NCBI RefSeq assembly: GCF_004341105.1
Contig: NZ_SLZK01000001.1
Location: forward strand, 868,001-932,000
DNA from: Rhizobium sp. BK418
GTDB taxonomy: Bacteria; Pseudomonadota; Alphaproteobacteria; Rhizobiales; Rhizobiaceae
Length of the DNA: 64,000 nt
Direction of reading: 5' to 3'
Below the pieces are notes generated by a model, which was given only the letters and a program-made list of their open reading frames with translations, had not been told where the DNA came from and did not search any database. This document shows positions 38,660 to 48,362 of the stretch, piece by piece (the first letter of the stretch is position 1; each line of letters starts with the position of its first letter). The position numbers and the translations under genes are program-made.

Positions 38660-39730
38660 ATGAATACGGCCGTTGCGCCCAAGGTGCAGGTTCCCGATGT
38701 GGCAGGTCAGATTACCTATGCCATGCGCGCTATGGGCGTTGCGCCAATTCCCCGCAACTACGAACTCTTCTATGAAGCCTATATCGGCTCCAATCCCGCG
38801 CTCACCCGCGATCTTGCGGCTCTCGGCAGCCAGGCGACGCAGGCCGAGCTCGATGCGCTCGGCGCGCAGCACTGCGCACACACCTCACCCGCCAAAATCT
38901 TCGACGATGCCCACAGCCGCATTGCCGGCGAGCTCGAAGGCCTCTTGCGTGTGCTTCGCCAGGAGCAGACATCGCTCGAAAGCTATAACCGATTGCTCAG
39001 CGAGACCTGCAAGCGCATCAGCTCGAAAAGCACGACGAGCGCCGACCTGATCGAAAACGCGATCGACCTTCTGACCCGAGCCACCGGCGACACTATCACC
39101 CATGGCGAAAAGACCGTCGAGGACATGGTCCAGCGCTCGCAGGAGATGGACGAGGTTCGCAAGGAACTCGACGAATACAAACGCATCGCTAATACGGATT
39201 CGCTGACACGCCTTTCCAACCGCCGCGCCTTCGACGACCGGCTTGCCGCCATCTTCAACAATCCGGCGCTACGCCCGGTCACCGCGTTGGTGCTTGCCGA
39301 CATCGATAATTTCAAGAAGATCAACGACACCTATGGGCACCCGGTCGGCGACAAGGTTCTGGCCACGGTCGCCTCCGTCATCCGCAGTAACGTCCGCCGT
39401 GATGTTTTCGTCGCCCGCACCGGCGGCGAGGAATTTGCCCTCATCATCGACGGCAATACGCTGGAGGAAGTGACGGCGATCGCCGAGCGCATCCGCCGGA
39501 CGCTGGAGGCCACGCCCTTCAAGAATTCCCGGACGCGCGTCAATTACGGCCCGGTCACGGTCTCCATCGGCATCTGCATGGCGTCCAACGCCGAAGATTC
39601 CGGCGAGCTTTATTCCAAGAGCGACATCGCCCTCTACAGCGCCAAGAATGCCGGCCGCAACTGCACCGTCGTCTACGAGGATGGAATGCAGAAGGAGTTC
39701 ACCAAGAGCTGGCTGATCTACAAGTCGTGA
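38660..39730 (+). CDS. GGDEF diguanylate cyclase
   Basis: 356 aa, cytoplasmic, no membrane segment. A roughly 170-residue helical N-terminal part (begins APKVQVPDVAGQITYAMR, then long helices) precedes a GGDEF domain: NTDSLTRLSNRRAFDDRL, then DNFKKINDTYGHPVGDK and the signature GGEEF at about 255-259. GGEEF is catalytically competent. The inhibitory I-site RxxD just upstream is absent (RRDVFVAR), so product inhibition by c-di-GMP is unlikely. The N-terminal region is of a type seen in rhizobial GGDEF proteins, but its signal is unknown. GAGGAG is the ribosome binding site. Confidence 0.9.
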   Translation: MNTAVAPKVQVPDVAGQITYAMRAMGVAPIPRNYELFYEAYIGSNPALTRDLAALGSQATQAELDALGAQHCAHTSPAKIFDDAHSRIAGELEGLLRVLRQEQTSLESYNRLLSETCKRISSKSTTSADLIENAIDLLTRATGDTITHGEKTVEDMVQRSQEMDEVRKELDEYKRIANTDSLTRLSNRRAFDDRLAAIFNNPALRPVTALVLADIDNFKKINDTYGHPVGDKVLATVASVIRSNVRRDVFVARTGGEEFALIIDGNTLEEVTAIAERIRRTLEATPFKNSRTRVNYGPVTVSIGICMASNAEDSGELYSKSDIALYSAKNAGRNCTVVYEDGMQKEFTKSWLIYKS

Positions 39731-39784
39731 TATCGGCGGAGTACGTTCAGGAAACGGTTCAGGCGCCCGCCGCCTGCGCCGGTA

Positions 39785-40438
39785 CTATGCCGTGACCGGC
39801 CGCGCCTCCCCGGTCAGCGCCAGACGAATACCGAGGCCGAGCATCACAAGCCCGGTGAAGCGCTTTTGCCAGATGAGCAAATGCGGGCGACGGGAAAGCC
39901 AATCGCCGAGACCGCCAGCGCCAAGAGCCACAAGCGCAAGCACGACGAAGCCGGAAAGCTTCTGAATCCCTCCGAGGATCAGAAGCTGAGCGGCAACGGG
40001 CCAGCCATTGTGTGGATCTACGAATTGCGGGAGAAACGCCAGCATGAAAACCAATACCTTCGGGTTCGTCAGATTGCTGACCATGCCATCGCGCAGCGCC
40101 GTCACATTGGAGACAGGACTGCGTTCGACGGTCGGATCGAGTTTTCCACGTGATTTCAGCAGAAGCTTCAGGCCGAGCCAGATGAGATAGGCAGCCCCCG
40201 CCCAGCGAAGAACCGCAAAGGCGAGCGGCGAACTCTGGATGATCGACGCGACCCCAAGCGCCAGAAGCGGAAGCTGGATCAGCCCTGCCGCGAGCGTCCC
40301 GCCGACGGCTGTCAGAAAGGCTACACGCCGGCCCTGCCCTATGCCGCGCCCGATAACCAGCAGCATATCCGGACCCGGCGAGAGCTGCAGGGCAAGAAGC
40401 GCCAGGAAAAACGGGATCAGCGTGCTTGAAACGAACAT
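39785..40438 (-). CDS. LysE/RhtB family amino-acid exporter
   Basis: 217 aa with about six hydrophobic segments. The family signature LQLSPGPDMLLVIGRGI sits near residues 17-33, and SNLTNPKVLVFMLAFLPQFVDP about 135-155. RhtB-like proteins export amino acids such as homoserine, threonine or lysine, but substrate cannot be read here. A second LysE/RhtB member is encoded at 46581-47213. Confidence 0.86.
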   Translation of the reverse strand: MFVSSTLIPFFLALLALQLSPGPDMLLVIGRGIGQGRRVAFLTAVGGTLAAGLIQLPLLALGVASIIQSSPLAFAVLRWAGAAYLIWLGLKLLLKSRGKLDPTVERSPVSNVTALRDGMVSNLTNPKVLVFMLAFLPQFVDPHNGWPVAAQLLILGGIQKLSGFVVLALVALGAGGLGDWLSRRPHLLIWQKRFTGLVMLGLGIRLALTGEARPVTA

Positions 40439-40562
40439 TCACGAGCTCCTCGGTGTTGGCAACGCCCTCGGACATAGCCGATATCATGTCTGAGGCCACA
40501 CAGAAACGGGTCGGCGGCCCCATCATTACCCATCGCGACAAGATTGGCTGTGATAGATCGGC

Positions 40563-43004
40563 TCAAACCACCTCGATCCGGTAATCTTCGCCCTCCCAGC
40601 GATTCACATCCGTCCAGAAGATCGTGAAATCGATCCTGCCAGGGTTGAGTGCCTGAGTCGGCAGGTCGAAGACATGCATGCCGAAGCCGGTGTCGCGGCA
40701 TGGGCTGTCGGTGGCGCTTGCCCAGCCGTCGGCGGACCAGCGCACCAGTGCGGGCGCGGGCAGTTCGATGCGAAGCCGCCGGCTTGCCGGCATCTGGTCG
40801 CGCCGACCGGTCAATCGCCATGCGAAGGGCGCCGACGCGGGCTTCGCCGCAACATAGCGGGCAAAAGTCTGGGGTGGCATATCGAAAATGACGCCGTCGC
40901 GCAGCGATCGCAGCAGCTTGATATGCTCGGCATGCGCCCAGACCAACGGCATGGCGCTGCCAGAGGGGCGGCCGAGAAAAAGCTCTCGTTCCGGCACGTC
41001 CTCGCTATCCCATATCTGCTCCGGCAACAGCCCGCCCTCGCTTGCGGAGGCTTCGAGCGCGGCCAGCATCCGCCGCGCCTCGTCTGCGCGACCGGCGGCG
41101 AGCTCATAGTGGGCGCGCTCTCCGGTCAGGAGCGGCCAGAGCCTGCCGACACCGCTGCCGGCAAACGGCGCGCCGCCGATGCGCTCGCCATAGCCGTCGT
41201 CGTTGTAGCGATACCAATAGGGGCCGGCCGGCAGCTCCCGGCGCAACTGCGCGTCGATCGCCGCAATCGTGCCGAGGATGCGCGGATCGTCGGCGGCGCG
41301 AAGGCCGAAGCGTACCAGCGCCAGCGCATCCGGGCTGATCAGCAGGTCCGCTTCAAGCACCTCGCCGAGATCGTCGCGGTTGCGGATCGGAATAAAGTCA
41401 CGCCTCAGTGACATGGCGCCATTGGTGGCCGAAGCGATGCGCACGTAATAGCCCTCGATGCCCAGGCTGCGCGACAGTTCCGTGTCGGTGGCGTAGGTCC
41501 ACTCCTCGATCCGCTCGTTCCAGCCGTCGGCCACCTCGCGCAGATAGTGTGCCGCATCGAGCCGCCCGGCCGCTTCGACGGCATCGGCTGCTGCGAGCAG
41601 GCCGGCAATTTCGACGGCGAGCGTGAAGGGCGAATAGCCGGCATCCTCCTCCCAGCGATCTTCCTGCGTGGCGGGGCCGTTTTTGACAATGTAGCCAGCC
41701 GCCGCCTCGATCATCGGCAGGTAGCGGTGGGCCTCCGACGTGCCGATTTCGCCCGACCGCAGCAGCATGTCATAGAGCAGGATCGGAAAGGCCGTCTCGT
41801 CCATCTGTATGCCGTACCAGTAGGGCCGCCCGTCAAGCCAGGCATTTTGCACCCAATGGCCGTCCGCCTCCTGGATGACGGTGAGATAGTCGAGCACCGA
41901 ACGTGCGTCCGCGGCCGCCCCGGCGGCAAGCAGACCGCCCGCCGTCTCCACCAGATCACGCGTCCATACCAGATGATAACCGCCAAGATCATCGTCGCTC
42001 TTGTTGAAGCCCCAGGGGATGGAAAGGCTGGCGATGATGGCGCCCGAGGCATCGTCGCGGTGGGTGGCAAGCACGCTGGTACTGACGCGGTAGCGGTTCA
42101 GCTGGGTCGGATCATGCGGTTCGTCGAGCGCAAGCAGACCGGCCTGCCATTCCCGCCATCCGTTGCGGTAGTGTTTCAGTGCCGGCTCGACATCCTGTTC
42201 GAGGCTGAGCAGCGACCGCAAGGCCGCCTCCTCCGGCTGAGTGCCGAATCCGATGACGATCAGCGCGCGCCCCATTCCCGCCTGAATATCGAGCGTGCCC
42301 GATAGCGCGACATTACCGTCAGCGGCGCAGCAATAATCCTGTCTCAGCCCTTCGCCGCGCGACAATGTCTGCCAGCCATCGGAAAAACCGACATAACCCA
42401 CGGAACGGGCAAGCCACGGCACCGAACTGGCAACTGCGAGAGAGCGCCCCGACCCTTCGGCAAAGAGCATCGGCCTGCCCTTGAAATCGGTGTACCAGCC
42501 GGTGTTGTTCGCGCCGCCATTGACGAGATGCGGGGCGACCAGCGCATGCAGCCGGTAGTCGGAGAGATTGCCCTTCAACGCCTGAAAGCGAATGTCCTGC
42601 AGCACCACTTCGCGCTCCGGATCCGAGAAGATCGTCTTGGTGATACGATAGCGGCCGTCGCCGGCGGTATTGACGAGGCGGAAGGCCGGAACGCCGTCCT
42701 CGATCGCCTCCACCCGGTGCTCGGCATCGCGCTTCTCCTCAGAAAAATAGTCCTCTGCCGTGACGATGAAGCCGAAATCGCGCACGCAGGCCATATCGAG
42801 CCGTGGCGCATAGATCTCATTGAGGATGCCATGACTCACTGTAAACCAGACACAGCTCGCAGCACTCACGGCGGTCCCGACCGCGCTCTTGTCGCTGGAG
42901 GTCCAGCGGGGCTCGATGCCCGGCGCGCCCGGCGGCACGACGGAACCGGGTGGCAATATCGCAACGGCCAAGTGCAGTTCCTCCGCTCGGGCTAGGCTCC
43001 TCAT
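40563..43004 (-). CDS. GH15-family glucoamylase-like glycoside hydrolase
   Basis: About 813 aa. An N-terminal super-beta-sandwich domain (residues 1-250; includes GILNEIYAPRLD, RDFGFIVTAEDYF and SDGWQTLS) is followed by an (alpha/alpha)6 GH15 barrel. Its signatures are WGFNKSDDDLGGYHLVWTRD, QEADGHWVQNAWLDGRPYW, RWEEDAGYSP (the general acid Glu) and GLLPEQIWD (the general base Glu). These enzymes release glucose from the non-reducing ends of alpha-glucans. There is no signal peptide, so intracellular glycogen or maltodextrin is the likely substrate. It is divergent from a ROK glucokinase-like gene, which could phosphorylate the glucose released. Confidence 0.9.
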   Translation of the reverse strand: MRSLARAEELHLAVAILPPGSVVPPGAPGIEPRWTSSDKSAVGTAVSAASCVWFTVSHGILNEIYAPRLDMACVRDFGFIVTAEDYFSEEKRDAEHRVEAIEDGVPAFRLVNTAGDGRYRITKTIFSDPEREVVLQDIRFQALKGNLSDYRLHALVAPHLVNGGANNTGWYTDFKGRPMLFAEGSGRSLAVASSVPWLARSVGYVGFSDGWQTLSRGEGLRQDYCCAADGNVALSGTLDIQAGMGRALIVIGFGTQPEEAALRSLLSLEQDVEPALKHYRNGWREWQAGLLALDEPHDPTQLNRYRVSTSVLATHRDDASGAIIASLSIPWGFNKSDDDLGGYHLVWTRDLVETAGGLLAAGAAADARSVLDYLTVIQEADGHWVQNAWLDGRPYWYGIQMDETAFPILLYDMLLRSGEIGTSEAHRYLPMIEAAAGYIVKNGPATQEDRWEEDAGYSPFTLAVEIAGLLAAADAVEAAGRLDAAHYLREVADGWNERIEEWTYATDTELSRSLGIEGYYVRIASATNGAMSLRRDFIPIRNRDDLGEVLEADLLISPDALALVRFGLRAADDPRILGTIAAIDAQLRRELPAGPYWYRYNDDGYGERIGGAPFAGSGVGRLWPLLTGERAHYELAAGRADEARRMLAALEASASEGGLLPEQIWDSEDVPERELFLGRPSGSAMPLVWAHAEHIKLLRSLRDGVIFDMPPQTFARYVAAKPASAPFAWRLTGRRDQMPASRRLRIELPAPALVRWSADGWASATDSPCRDTGFGMHVFDLPTQALNPGRIDFTIFWTDVNRWEGEDYRIEVV

Positions 43005-43124
43005 TGAGCACACCATCCTGAGACGAAATTCAGCGATCCGCAATATACCGACCTTGACCGGTTACGATCTTGCGCCGGATAAGAATATGCGGGGAAGCGA
43101 GCATCGCACAGGAGGAGTGCCAGC

Positions 43125-43862
43125 ATGGCTGACATGACGGAAATATCTGAAGCAAAACAGACGCGTGAACACAGCAAGGCGAAGGCGGCATCCGCCAAGC
43201 CCGTGGTTCTGGCTGTCGACATCGGCGGTTCGCATGTGAAAGCAGAGCTCAGCAGCGGCAGCGAACGGCGCAAGGTCGTATCCGGTTCAAAGATGACGGC
43301 GGCAGCGATGGTCGCTGGGCTCCGCGATCTCACGGCCGACTGGCACTATGACCTGATCGCGATGGGCTATCCCGGTCCCGTCGCTGGCCACCGTCCCGCA
43401 GCCGATCCGTTCAACCTCGGGTCGGGATGGAAAGGTTTCGATTTCGAGAAGGCGCTCGGCAAGCCCGTCCGCATGGTCAACGACGCGCTGATGCAGGCGA
43501 TCGGCAGTTACGAGGGCGGTCGCATGCTCTTCCTTGGCCTCGGCACGGGACTGGGCTCGGCCATGATTGCCGAGAATGTCTGCATTCCGCTCGAACTGGC
43601 GCATATGCCTTACAGGAAAGCGACTTTCGAGGATTATGTCGGCGAACGCGGCCTCGAGGGTCGCGGCAAAGGCAGATGGCGAAAGTCGGTCTTCGACGTC
43701 GCCGATCGCCTGGCTGCCGCCCTGCAGCCCGATTATATCGTCATCGGCGGCGGCAATGTTGACCGCCTCAAGGAAATGCCGCCGAAGTGCCGGCGCGGCA
43801 GCAATGACAACGCCTTCCGCGGCGGTTTCCGGGTCTGGTTGGATGACAGCCTGCGGCTGTGA
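43125..43862 (+). CDS. ROK-family, polyphosphate glucokinase-like sugar kinase
   Basis: 245 aa. The ATP/polyphosphate-binding motif VDIGGSHVKAEL lies near residues 31-42; LGLGTGLGSAMI is the second phosphate loop (about 140) and IVIGGGNVDRL follows near 207. Members like this phosphorylate glucose, some with polyphosphate as donor. The protein is shorter than ATP-dependent ROK glucokinases (about 300 aa). Divergent from the GH15 gene, consistent with glucose salvage from alpha-glucan. Donor and sugar are inferred. Confidence 0.8.
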   Translation: MADMTEISEAKQTREHSKAKAASAKPVVLAVDIGGSHVKAELSSGSERRKVVSGSKMTAAAMVAGLRDLTADWHYDLIAMGYPGPVAGHRPAADPFNLGSGWKGFDFEKALGKPVRMVNDALMQAIGSYEGGRMLFLGLGTGLGSAMIAENVCIPLELAHMPYRKATFEDYVGERGLEGRGKGRWRKSVFDVADRLAAALQPDYIVIGGGNVDRLKEMPPKCRRGSNDNAFRGGFRVWLDDSLRL

Positions 43863-44164
43863 ACGTCAGGCGATCGGGCAAGTCTGACGACTGCTTTGCC
43901 CACAAGCCGATTACGGCTGATCGACCCCCCAAAACCAGTTTTCTCTTGGCGGCGAAACTCAGTTTTCCCGAAGACGCATAGCGAGCGAGCATTTCGCGCA
44001 GTTTCTCGTCATCGCGTGCTGCTCCCTGGCGAAACCACGCCTCGCTCCAGCCTTCATGCTCATGGTGGCACCGACCTTGCGGATGTAAGGCTTGGCCGGG
44101 CAGCATGGACGGCGATGAAAGCGGCCTTGCCGGTGAAGGATTGACCGACCTGACGTGACGTGGT
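43863..44164. other. spacer between the ROK kinase and chromate transporter genes
   Basis: About 300 bases with no gene that I can support. A 112-aa minus-strand frame crosses into the kinase gene and has no recognisable family. The composition looks coding-like in part (43900-44110), so this could be a degraded gene. Confidence 0.3.
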
Positions 44165-45376
44165 TCAGGCGGCGAGCTGCAGCAGGACGGCGCTCGCCGT
44201 TATCAGCAGCACGACAATCCACGGCGGCGCCTTCCAGACGACCAGCAGCAGGAAGCCCGACAGGGCAAGAGCAAAATCGACTGGGGTAAGGACCGCGCTT
44301 GTCCATACCGGATTGTAGAGGGCAGCTCCTAGCACGCCGACCACGGCCGCGTTTGCGCCACGCATGGCCGCCTGCGCCAGCGGATAGGCGCTGAGCCTGT
44401 CCCAGAAAGGCAGAGTGCCGAGCAGCAGAAGGAGGCCGGGCACAAAAATCGCGACCAGGGAGATGGCGGCCCCCGTGACCCCATTGGGCGACGGCCCCAT
44501 GACCGCACCGAGATAGGCCGAAAATGTAAAGAGAGGGCCAGGCACCGCCTGCGCAACGCCGTAACCGGCGAGAAATGCGTTCTCAGAAACCCAGCCCGGT
44601 CTCACCACCTCCGTCTCGAGCAGCGGCAGGACGACATGTCCGCCACCGAATACGAGCGCGCCGGAGCGATAGAAAGCGTCGAAAAGGCGCAGTCCCTGCG
44701 AATCCAGGATGGAAACAACAAGCGGCAATCCGAACAGCAGGAGCAGGAACACCAGCAGACAGGTAAGGCCTGCAGATCTCGATATTCGGAACGAGAAACC
44801 GGCCTTGTGCTCGGCGGCGGCCCCGCGACAAAGGACGAGTCCCGAAACGGCACCCAGCACGATGGCTGCGAGCTGGCCGAGTGCCCCTATTGATGTCACC
44901 AGGAAAATCGCGGCCAGTGCGATGCCGGCGCGCGGCCTGTCGGGCGTCAGTGATCGTGCCATGCCCCAGACGGCTTGTGCCACGACCGCGACCGCAACGA
45001 GCTTCAACCCGTGCAGCAGGCCTTGCCCGGCCGGATTGTCGAGCGCGGTGGCGGCGGTTGCGAAGATGAACAGGATCAGCGCGGAGGGAAGCGTGAAGGC
45101 GCTCCACGCCGCAAGCGCGCCCAGAGGTCCGCCGCGCAACAAGCCCATGGCAAAGCCGACCTGGCTGGATGCAGGACCGGGAAGAAACTGACAGAGGGCG
45201 ACGAGGTCGGCATAGCCCTTCTCGTCGATCCATTTGCGCCGTGTCACGAGCTCGTCGCGAAAATAGCCAAGATGCGCGATCGGTCCGCCGAACGAGGTGA
45301 GCCCAAGCTTCAGGAAGGCGCCGAAAACCTCCGCGGGCGTGCCAGCCGGCGCAATAGCGGTCTTCTCCTCGGTCAT
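44165..45376 (-). CDS. chrA: chromate transporter ChrA
   Basis: 403 aa from ATG 45376 (the frame upstream adds 35 hydrophilic residues without family similarity). Two homologous CHR halves of hydrophobic segments are visible. The first starts FLKLGLTSFGGPIAHLGYF with FLPGPASSQVGFAMG; the second has YRSGALVFGGGHVVLPLLE and GVAQAVPGPLFTFSAYLG. This is the ChrA arrangement, an inner-membrane exporter that lowers cytoplasmic chromate. No chrB regulator is adjacent. Export could extend to other oxyanions. Confidence 0.9.
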   Translation of the reverse strand: MTEEKTAIAPAGTPAEVFGAFLKLGLTSFGGPIAHLGYFRDELVTRRKWIDEKGYADLVALCQFLPGPASSQVGFAMGLLRGGPLGALAAWSAFTLPSALILFIFATAATALDNPAGQGLLHGLKLVAVAVVAQAVWGMARSLTPDRPRAGIALAAIFLVTSIGALGQLAAIVLGAVSGLVLCRGAAAEHKAGFSFRISRSAGLTCLLVFLLLLFGLPLVVSILDSQGLRLFDAFYRSGALVFGGGHVVLPLLETEVVRPGWVSENAFLAGYGVAQAVPGPLFTFSAYLGAVMGPSPNGVTGAAISLVAIFVPGLLLLLGTLPFWDRLSAYPLAQAAMRGANAAVVGVLGAALYNPVWTSAVLTPVDFALALSGFLLLVVWKAPPWIVVLLITASAVLLQLAA

Positions 45377-45501
45377 TTTTCCTGTATCCACGCCAACATC
45401 CCCATTGTGCCGACCCGTATCCTCACCATCAATGACGGCACGATGACAACAGGTGATTTTCGATGTCAGTCGAATAGGCACAGATCTCGTGAAGGTGCGG
45501 A

Positions 45502-46407
45502 TCAGACAACATGACGGACACGCGCTCGTGCGGGCAACGTCATGGCGACAACGCCGGCCATGACGAAGACAAGACCAAGCCCCGCCGTGGAAGACAGCGT
45601 TTCGCCAAGGAAGATGACACCGATCGCAACACCGATCGGGACCCTCAGATAGGCCTGGGCCGTGGCCCCCACCGATCCGAGCGTCTGCATGAGACGGAAA
45701 TAGATCACGAAGGCGAGTGCCGTCGAGAAGACAGAGAGGGTAAGGAGCGCGAGCAAGGAATGCAGACTCGGGCTCAAGGTCCAGGGGTGATCGACGACGA
45801 TACTAACAGGTATGAGGATCACCGCGCCCGAGATCAGCGAGCCGCCAGCCGGCAGCATGGGATCGAGCCCCCTGAAATTCCGGCCGAAGACCGCCGCGCC
45901 CGCATAGCAGATCGTAGCGGCCACGATCGCAAGCTGTGCCGGGAGCGCCTGTCCGATATTGTCGAGCGCACCGAGGCCGATGATCAGGGCGGTCCCGATC
46001 AATCCCGAGGATACGCCGAACAGCTTGCGGCTTGTCATCGCTTCGTGCCGGGTGATCAGTGCCGTGATCAGAAAGGCAAAGATCGGCGTCGTGGAATTCA
46101 GGATCGCGGCAAGACCGGCATCGGTCGTGCGCTCGGCCCAGGCGATCAGCGTAAAGGGCAAGACACTGTTCAGGCAGGCCTGACACAGAAAGTAGATCCA
46201 GGTCTGTCGGTCGCGAGGCATCCTGAGGCCGCGCCACCGGATGACGGCGAGAAGCAGCAGGCCGGCAATCAGCGTCCTCGCGGCGACCAGTGTCACCGGT
46301 GCGATGGTCTCAACGCCGATCTTGATGAATGTGTAGGACGCTCCCCAGAGTGCGGAGAGCGCCAGCAGCAGCACCAGTTCCCGTGTCATGTCAGTCTTGT
46401 TGTCCAT
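45502..46407 (-). CDS. EamA/DMT-family transporter
   Basis: 301 aa with ten hydrophobic segments in two EamA repeats (LLALSALWGASYTFIKIGVE and IVAATICYAGAAVFGRNF at the starts of the halves). The family includes exporters of metabolites and drug-like compounds such as RhaT and YdcZ relatives; the cargo is not deducible. It is transcribed in the same direction as chrA, about 125 bases upstream, but as a separate unit. Confidence 0.86.
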   Translation of the reverse strand: MDNKTDMTRELVLLLALSALWGASYTFIKIGVETIAPVTLVAARTLIAGLLLLAVIRWRGLRMPRDRQTWIYFLCQACLNSVLPFTLIAWAERTTDAGLAAILNSTTPIFAFLITALITRHEAMTSRKLFGVSSGLIGTALIIGLGALDNIGQALPAQLAIVAATICYAGAAVFGRNFRGLDPMLPAGGSLISGAVILIPVSIVVDHPWTLSPSLHSLLALLTLSVFSTALAFVIYFRLMQTLGSVGATAQAYLRVPIGVAIGVIFLGETLSSTAGLGLVFVMAGVVAMTLPARARVRHVV

Positions 46408-46580
46408 CGTATTCCGGTCCTAGTCAGACAGCCTGTGCTTCTCTCTAGCTGCAACGGGTGCTGAATGCTTCGATGCAGACCGAACTATCGACGATTGGGA
46501 ATGCAACTGAGACCGGCGACGAAGGCTCTTCCGGAAATATCCCGTCGGTGTCATAGGTGGTGGCAACGGAGGAGAACGAT

Positions 46581-47213
46581 ATGACTGAAATGACGGTTCT
46601 TGCATTTGCGCTTGTGGCATTCGTCGGCATCGCCACGCCCGGCCCGACTGTGCTCCTCGCCCTGACGAACGGCTCCAAATTCGGGGTGCGCCGGGCGACA
46701 TCTGGCATGATCGGTGCCGTCATGTCGGATTTCGTGCTGATCGGTGCCGTCGCATTGGGTCTTGGTGCCCTGCTCGCCGCCTCGGAATTCTGGTTCACCG
46801 TCATCAAATGGGTCGGCGTCTGCTACCTCGCCTTCCTGGGTGTCATGCTGCTGCGGTCGAAGGGAACGCTGGATGTCGCGCTGCGCTCCGAAGAGAACGC
46901 ATCCGGCTCAGCGGTGGCGATCTTCCTGAAGAGCTTTCTCGTCGCCGTCACCAATCCAAAAGGCTATCTGTTCTTTTCGGCCTTCCTGCCGCAATTCATC
47001 GATCCACGCGGTCCGCAGGTCGAGCAATATGCCATGCTTGCCCTCGTCTTCGCCGCCATCGATTTCATGGTCATGTTCGGCTATGCGGCTCTCGGCTCGC
47101 AGGCCGTCCGGTTGTTGCGGAAATCGGGCGCGCTCTGGCTCGACCGGATCTGCGGCGGCGTCTTGCTGACGCTCGCCGGCTCGCTGGCGCTCTACCGGCG
47201 GGCAAGCACCTAA
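46581..47213 (+). CDS. LysE/RhtB family amino-acid exporter
   Basis: 210 aa from ATG 46581 (GGAG upstream), six hydrophobic segments. VGIATPGPTVLLALTNGSKFG near residue 14 and KSFLVAVTNPKGYLFFSAFLPQF about 115 are the family blocks. It is divergent from the DMT transporter gene and is a distant paralogue of the exporter at 39785-40438. Substrate unknown. Confidence 0.86.
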   Translation: MTEMTVLAFALVAFVGIATPGPTVLLALTNGSKFGVRRATSGMIGAVMSDFVLIGAVALGLGALLAASEFWFTVIKWVGVCYLAFLGVMLLRSKGTLDVALRSEENASGSAVAIFLKSFLVAVTNPKGYLFFSAFLPQFIDPRGPQVEQYAMLALVFAAIDFMVMFGYAALGSQAVRLLRKSGALWLDRICGGVLLTLAGSLALYRRAST

Positions 47214-47332
47214 ACGGCATTACCTGCCGATTTACAGTGAGTTTACAGTAACGTACTTAACCAAAGTCTCCTGATCTGCATTCCATAGCCCGGAGGGGCG
47301 CCATTCCGGCGGCCACAACAGGAGGGTAATGC

Positions 47333-47755
47333 ATGCCTGGAGTATGGAGACCGGTTGGCGCGGCGGTGATCGCCGTCATCGCCTGGACGGGTGCAGCGAA
47401 GGCAGACACGATCAGCTATGCCGATGCGGTGAGCGTACTGGCAAAGGATTGCGGCACCGATATCAAGAAGCTCTGCAAGGGGCTGAACCTCGGCAACAAC
47501 AGGATCGCCGATTGCCTCGCTCAGAATGCGGCCAAGGTCTCGCCAACTTGCACATCCTCGCTTGCGAGTGTCGTGGCATCGATCCAGAAGCGCGAGCAGG
47601 CGCAGACAGCCTACAGCAAGGTCTGCGCCACCGACATGGCCCGGCGCTGCAATGGCGTCGTCGGCGACGGCTACATTCTTGCATGCCTGGCCAAAAAGCA
47701 GAACACGATCAGTGCCCAGTGCAATCAGGCGATATCAGATGCAGGATGGAGGTAA
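47333..47755 (+). CDS. cysteine-rich repeat exported protein
   Basis: 140 aa. A signal peptide (VAAVIAVIAW region, cleavage near GAAKAD) is followed by two cysteine repeats of the pattern C-x7-C-x11/12-C-x11-C: CGTDIKKLC to VSPTC, then CATDMARRC to ISAQC. This matches the Cys-rich FGFR-like repeat (PF00839) found in some rhizobial envelope proteins. Eight cysteines should form disulfides in the periplasm. It opens an apparent operon with an OmpA-like and a DUF4239 gene. Confidence 0.75.
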   Translation: MPGVWRPVGAAVIAVIAWTGAAKADTISYADAVSVLAKDCGTDIKKLCKGLNLGNNRIADCLAQNAAKVSPTCTSSLASVVASIQKREQAQTAYSKVCATDMARRCNGVVGDGYILACLAKKQNTISAQCNQAISDAGWR

Positions 47756-47759
47756 GGTC

Positions 47760-48338
47760 ATGACTATGCGAAAAACCGCCCTCGCCGGCTTTGCCGCCGC
47801 CTTCCTGCTGCCCACCTTCGCCTTTGCGCAACAGGTCTCCCAGGAGCGGATCGTCGCCGGTCTCGGAAAGCTCCAGGGGGCAGCGCCGATTGTCGATGTC
47901 GAACTGCTGAGACAAGAGGCCATGAACGGATCCGGAAAGGAGATGTCGGGTCTGCCGAACTGGAGCAAGGTCGCGCGCCTGCCGCAGATGGTGGTCGAGA
48001 TCGCCTTTGCCAACGACTCCATTGCCATCGAACCGGAATCCTATCGCACGCTCGGCATGATCGCCGATGCCCTGCACCACCCGAACCTCTGGGCCTATAA
48101 GTTCCTCGTCGTCGGTCATACCAGCTCGACCGGCAGCGACCAGCATAATCTCGAACTCAGCCAGCAGCGGGCGGAAGCCATCAAGGAAATCCTCTCGACG
48201 ACCTTTGCCGTCGATGCCGGGCGTCTCTACACGGTCGGGGTCGGCGAATATTTTCCGATCGACGGCTCCAATGCGAAAGCCGCCGACAACAGGCGCGTCC
48301 AGCTCTACAATCTCGGCGTCTTCACCAAGAAGCAATGA
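47760..48338 (+). CDS. OmpA-family outer-membrane/peptidoglycan-associated protein
   Basis: 192 aa. The signal peptide ends at FAFAQQ. After a linker of about 60 residues an OmpA-like domain begins near residue 85, with VVGHTSSTGSDQHNLELSQQRA and the NRRVQLYNLG end. This domain normally grips peptidoglycan through meso-diaminopimelate. ATG 47760 lies 4 bases after the preceding gene. It is followed by the DUF4239 gene after 24 bases, so the three genes are probably co-transcribed. Confidence 0.85.
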   Translation: MTMRKTALAGFAAAFLLPTFAFAQQVSQERIVAGLGKLQGAAPIVDVELLRQEAMNGSGKEMSGLPNWSKVARLPQMVVEIAFANDSIAIEPESYRTLGMIADALHHPNLWAYKFLVVGHTSSTGSDQHNLELSQQRAEAIKEILSTTFAVDAGRLYTVGVGEYFPIDGSNAKAADNRRVQLYNLGVFTKKQ

Positions 48339-48362
48339 CCAGCCGCAATCGGAGCTGTCGTT

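Noticed and set aside
43768..44106. A 112-codon minus-strand frame between the ROK kinase and chrA genes
   Set aside because: It overlaps the end of the kinase gene, has no good start context and matches no family I know; it could be gene debris.
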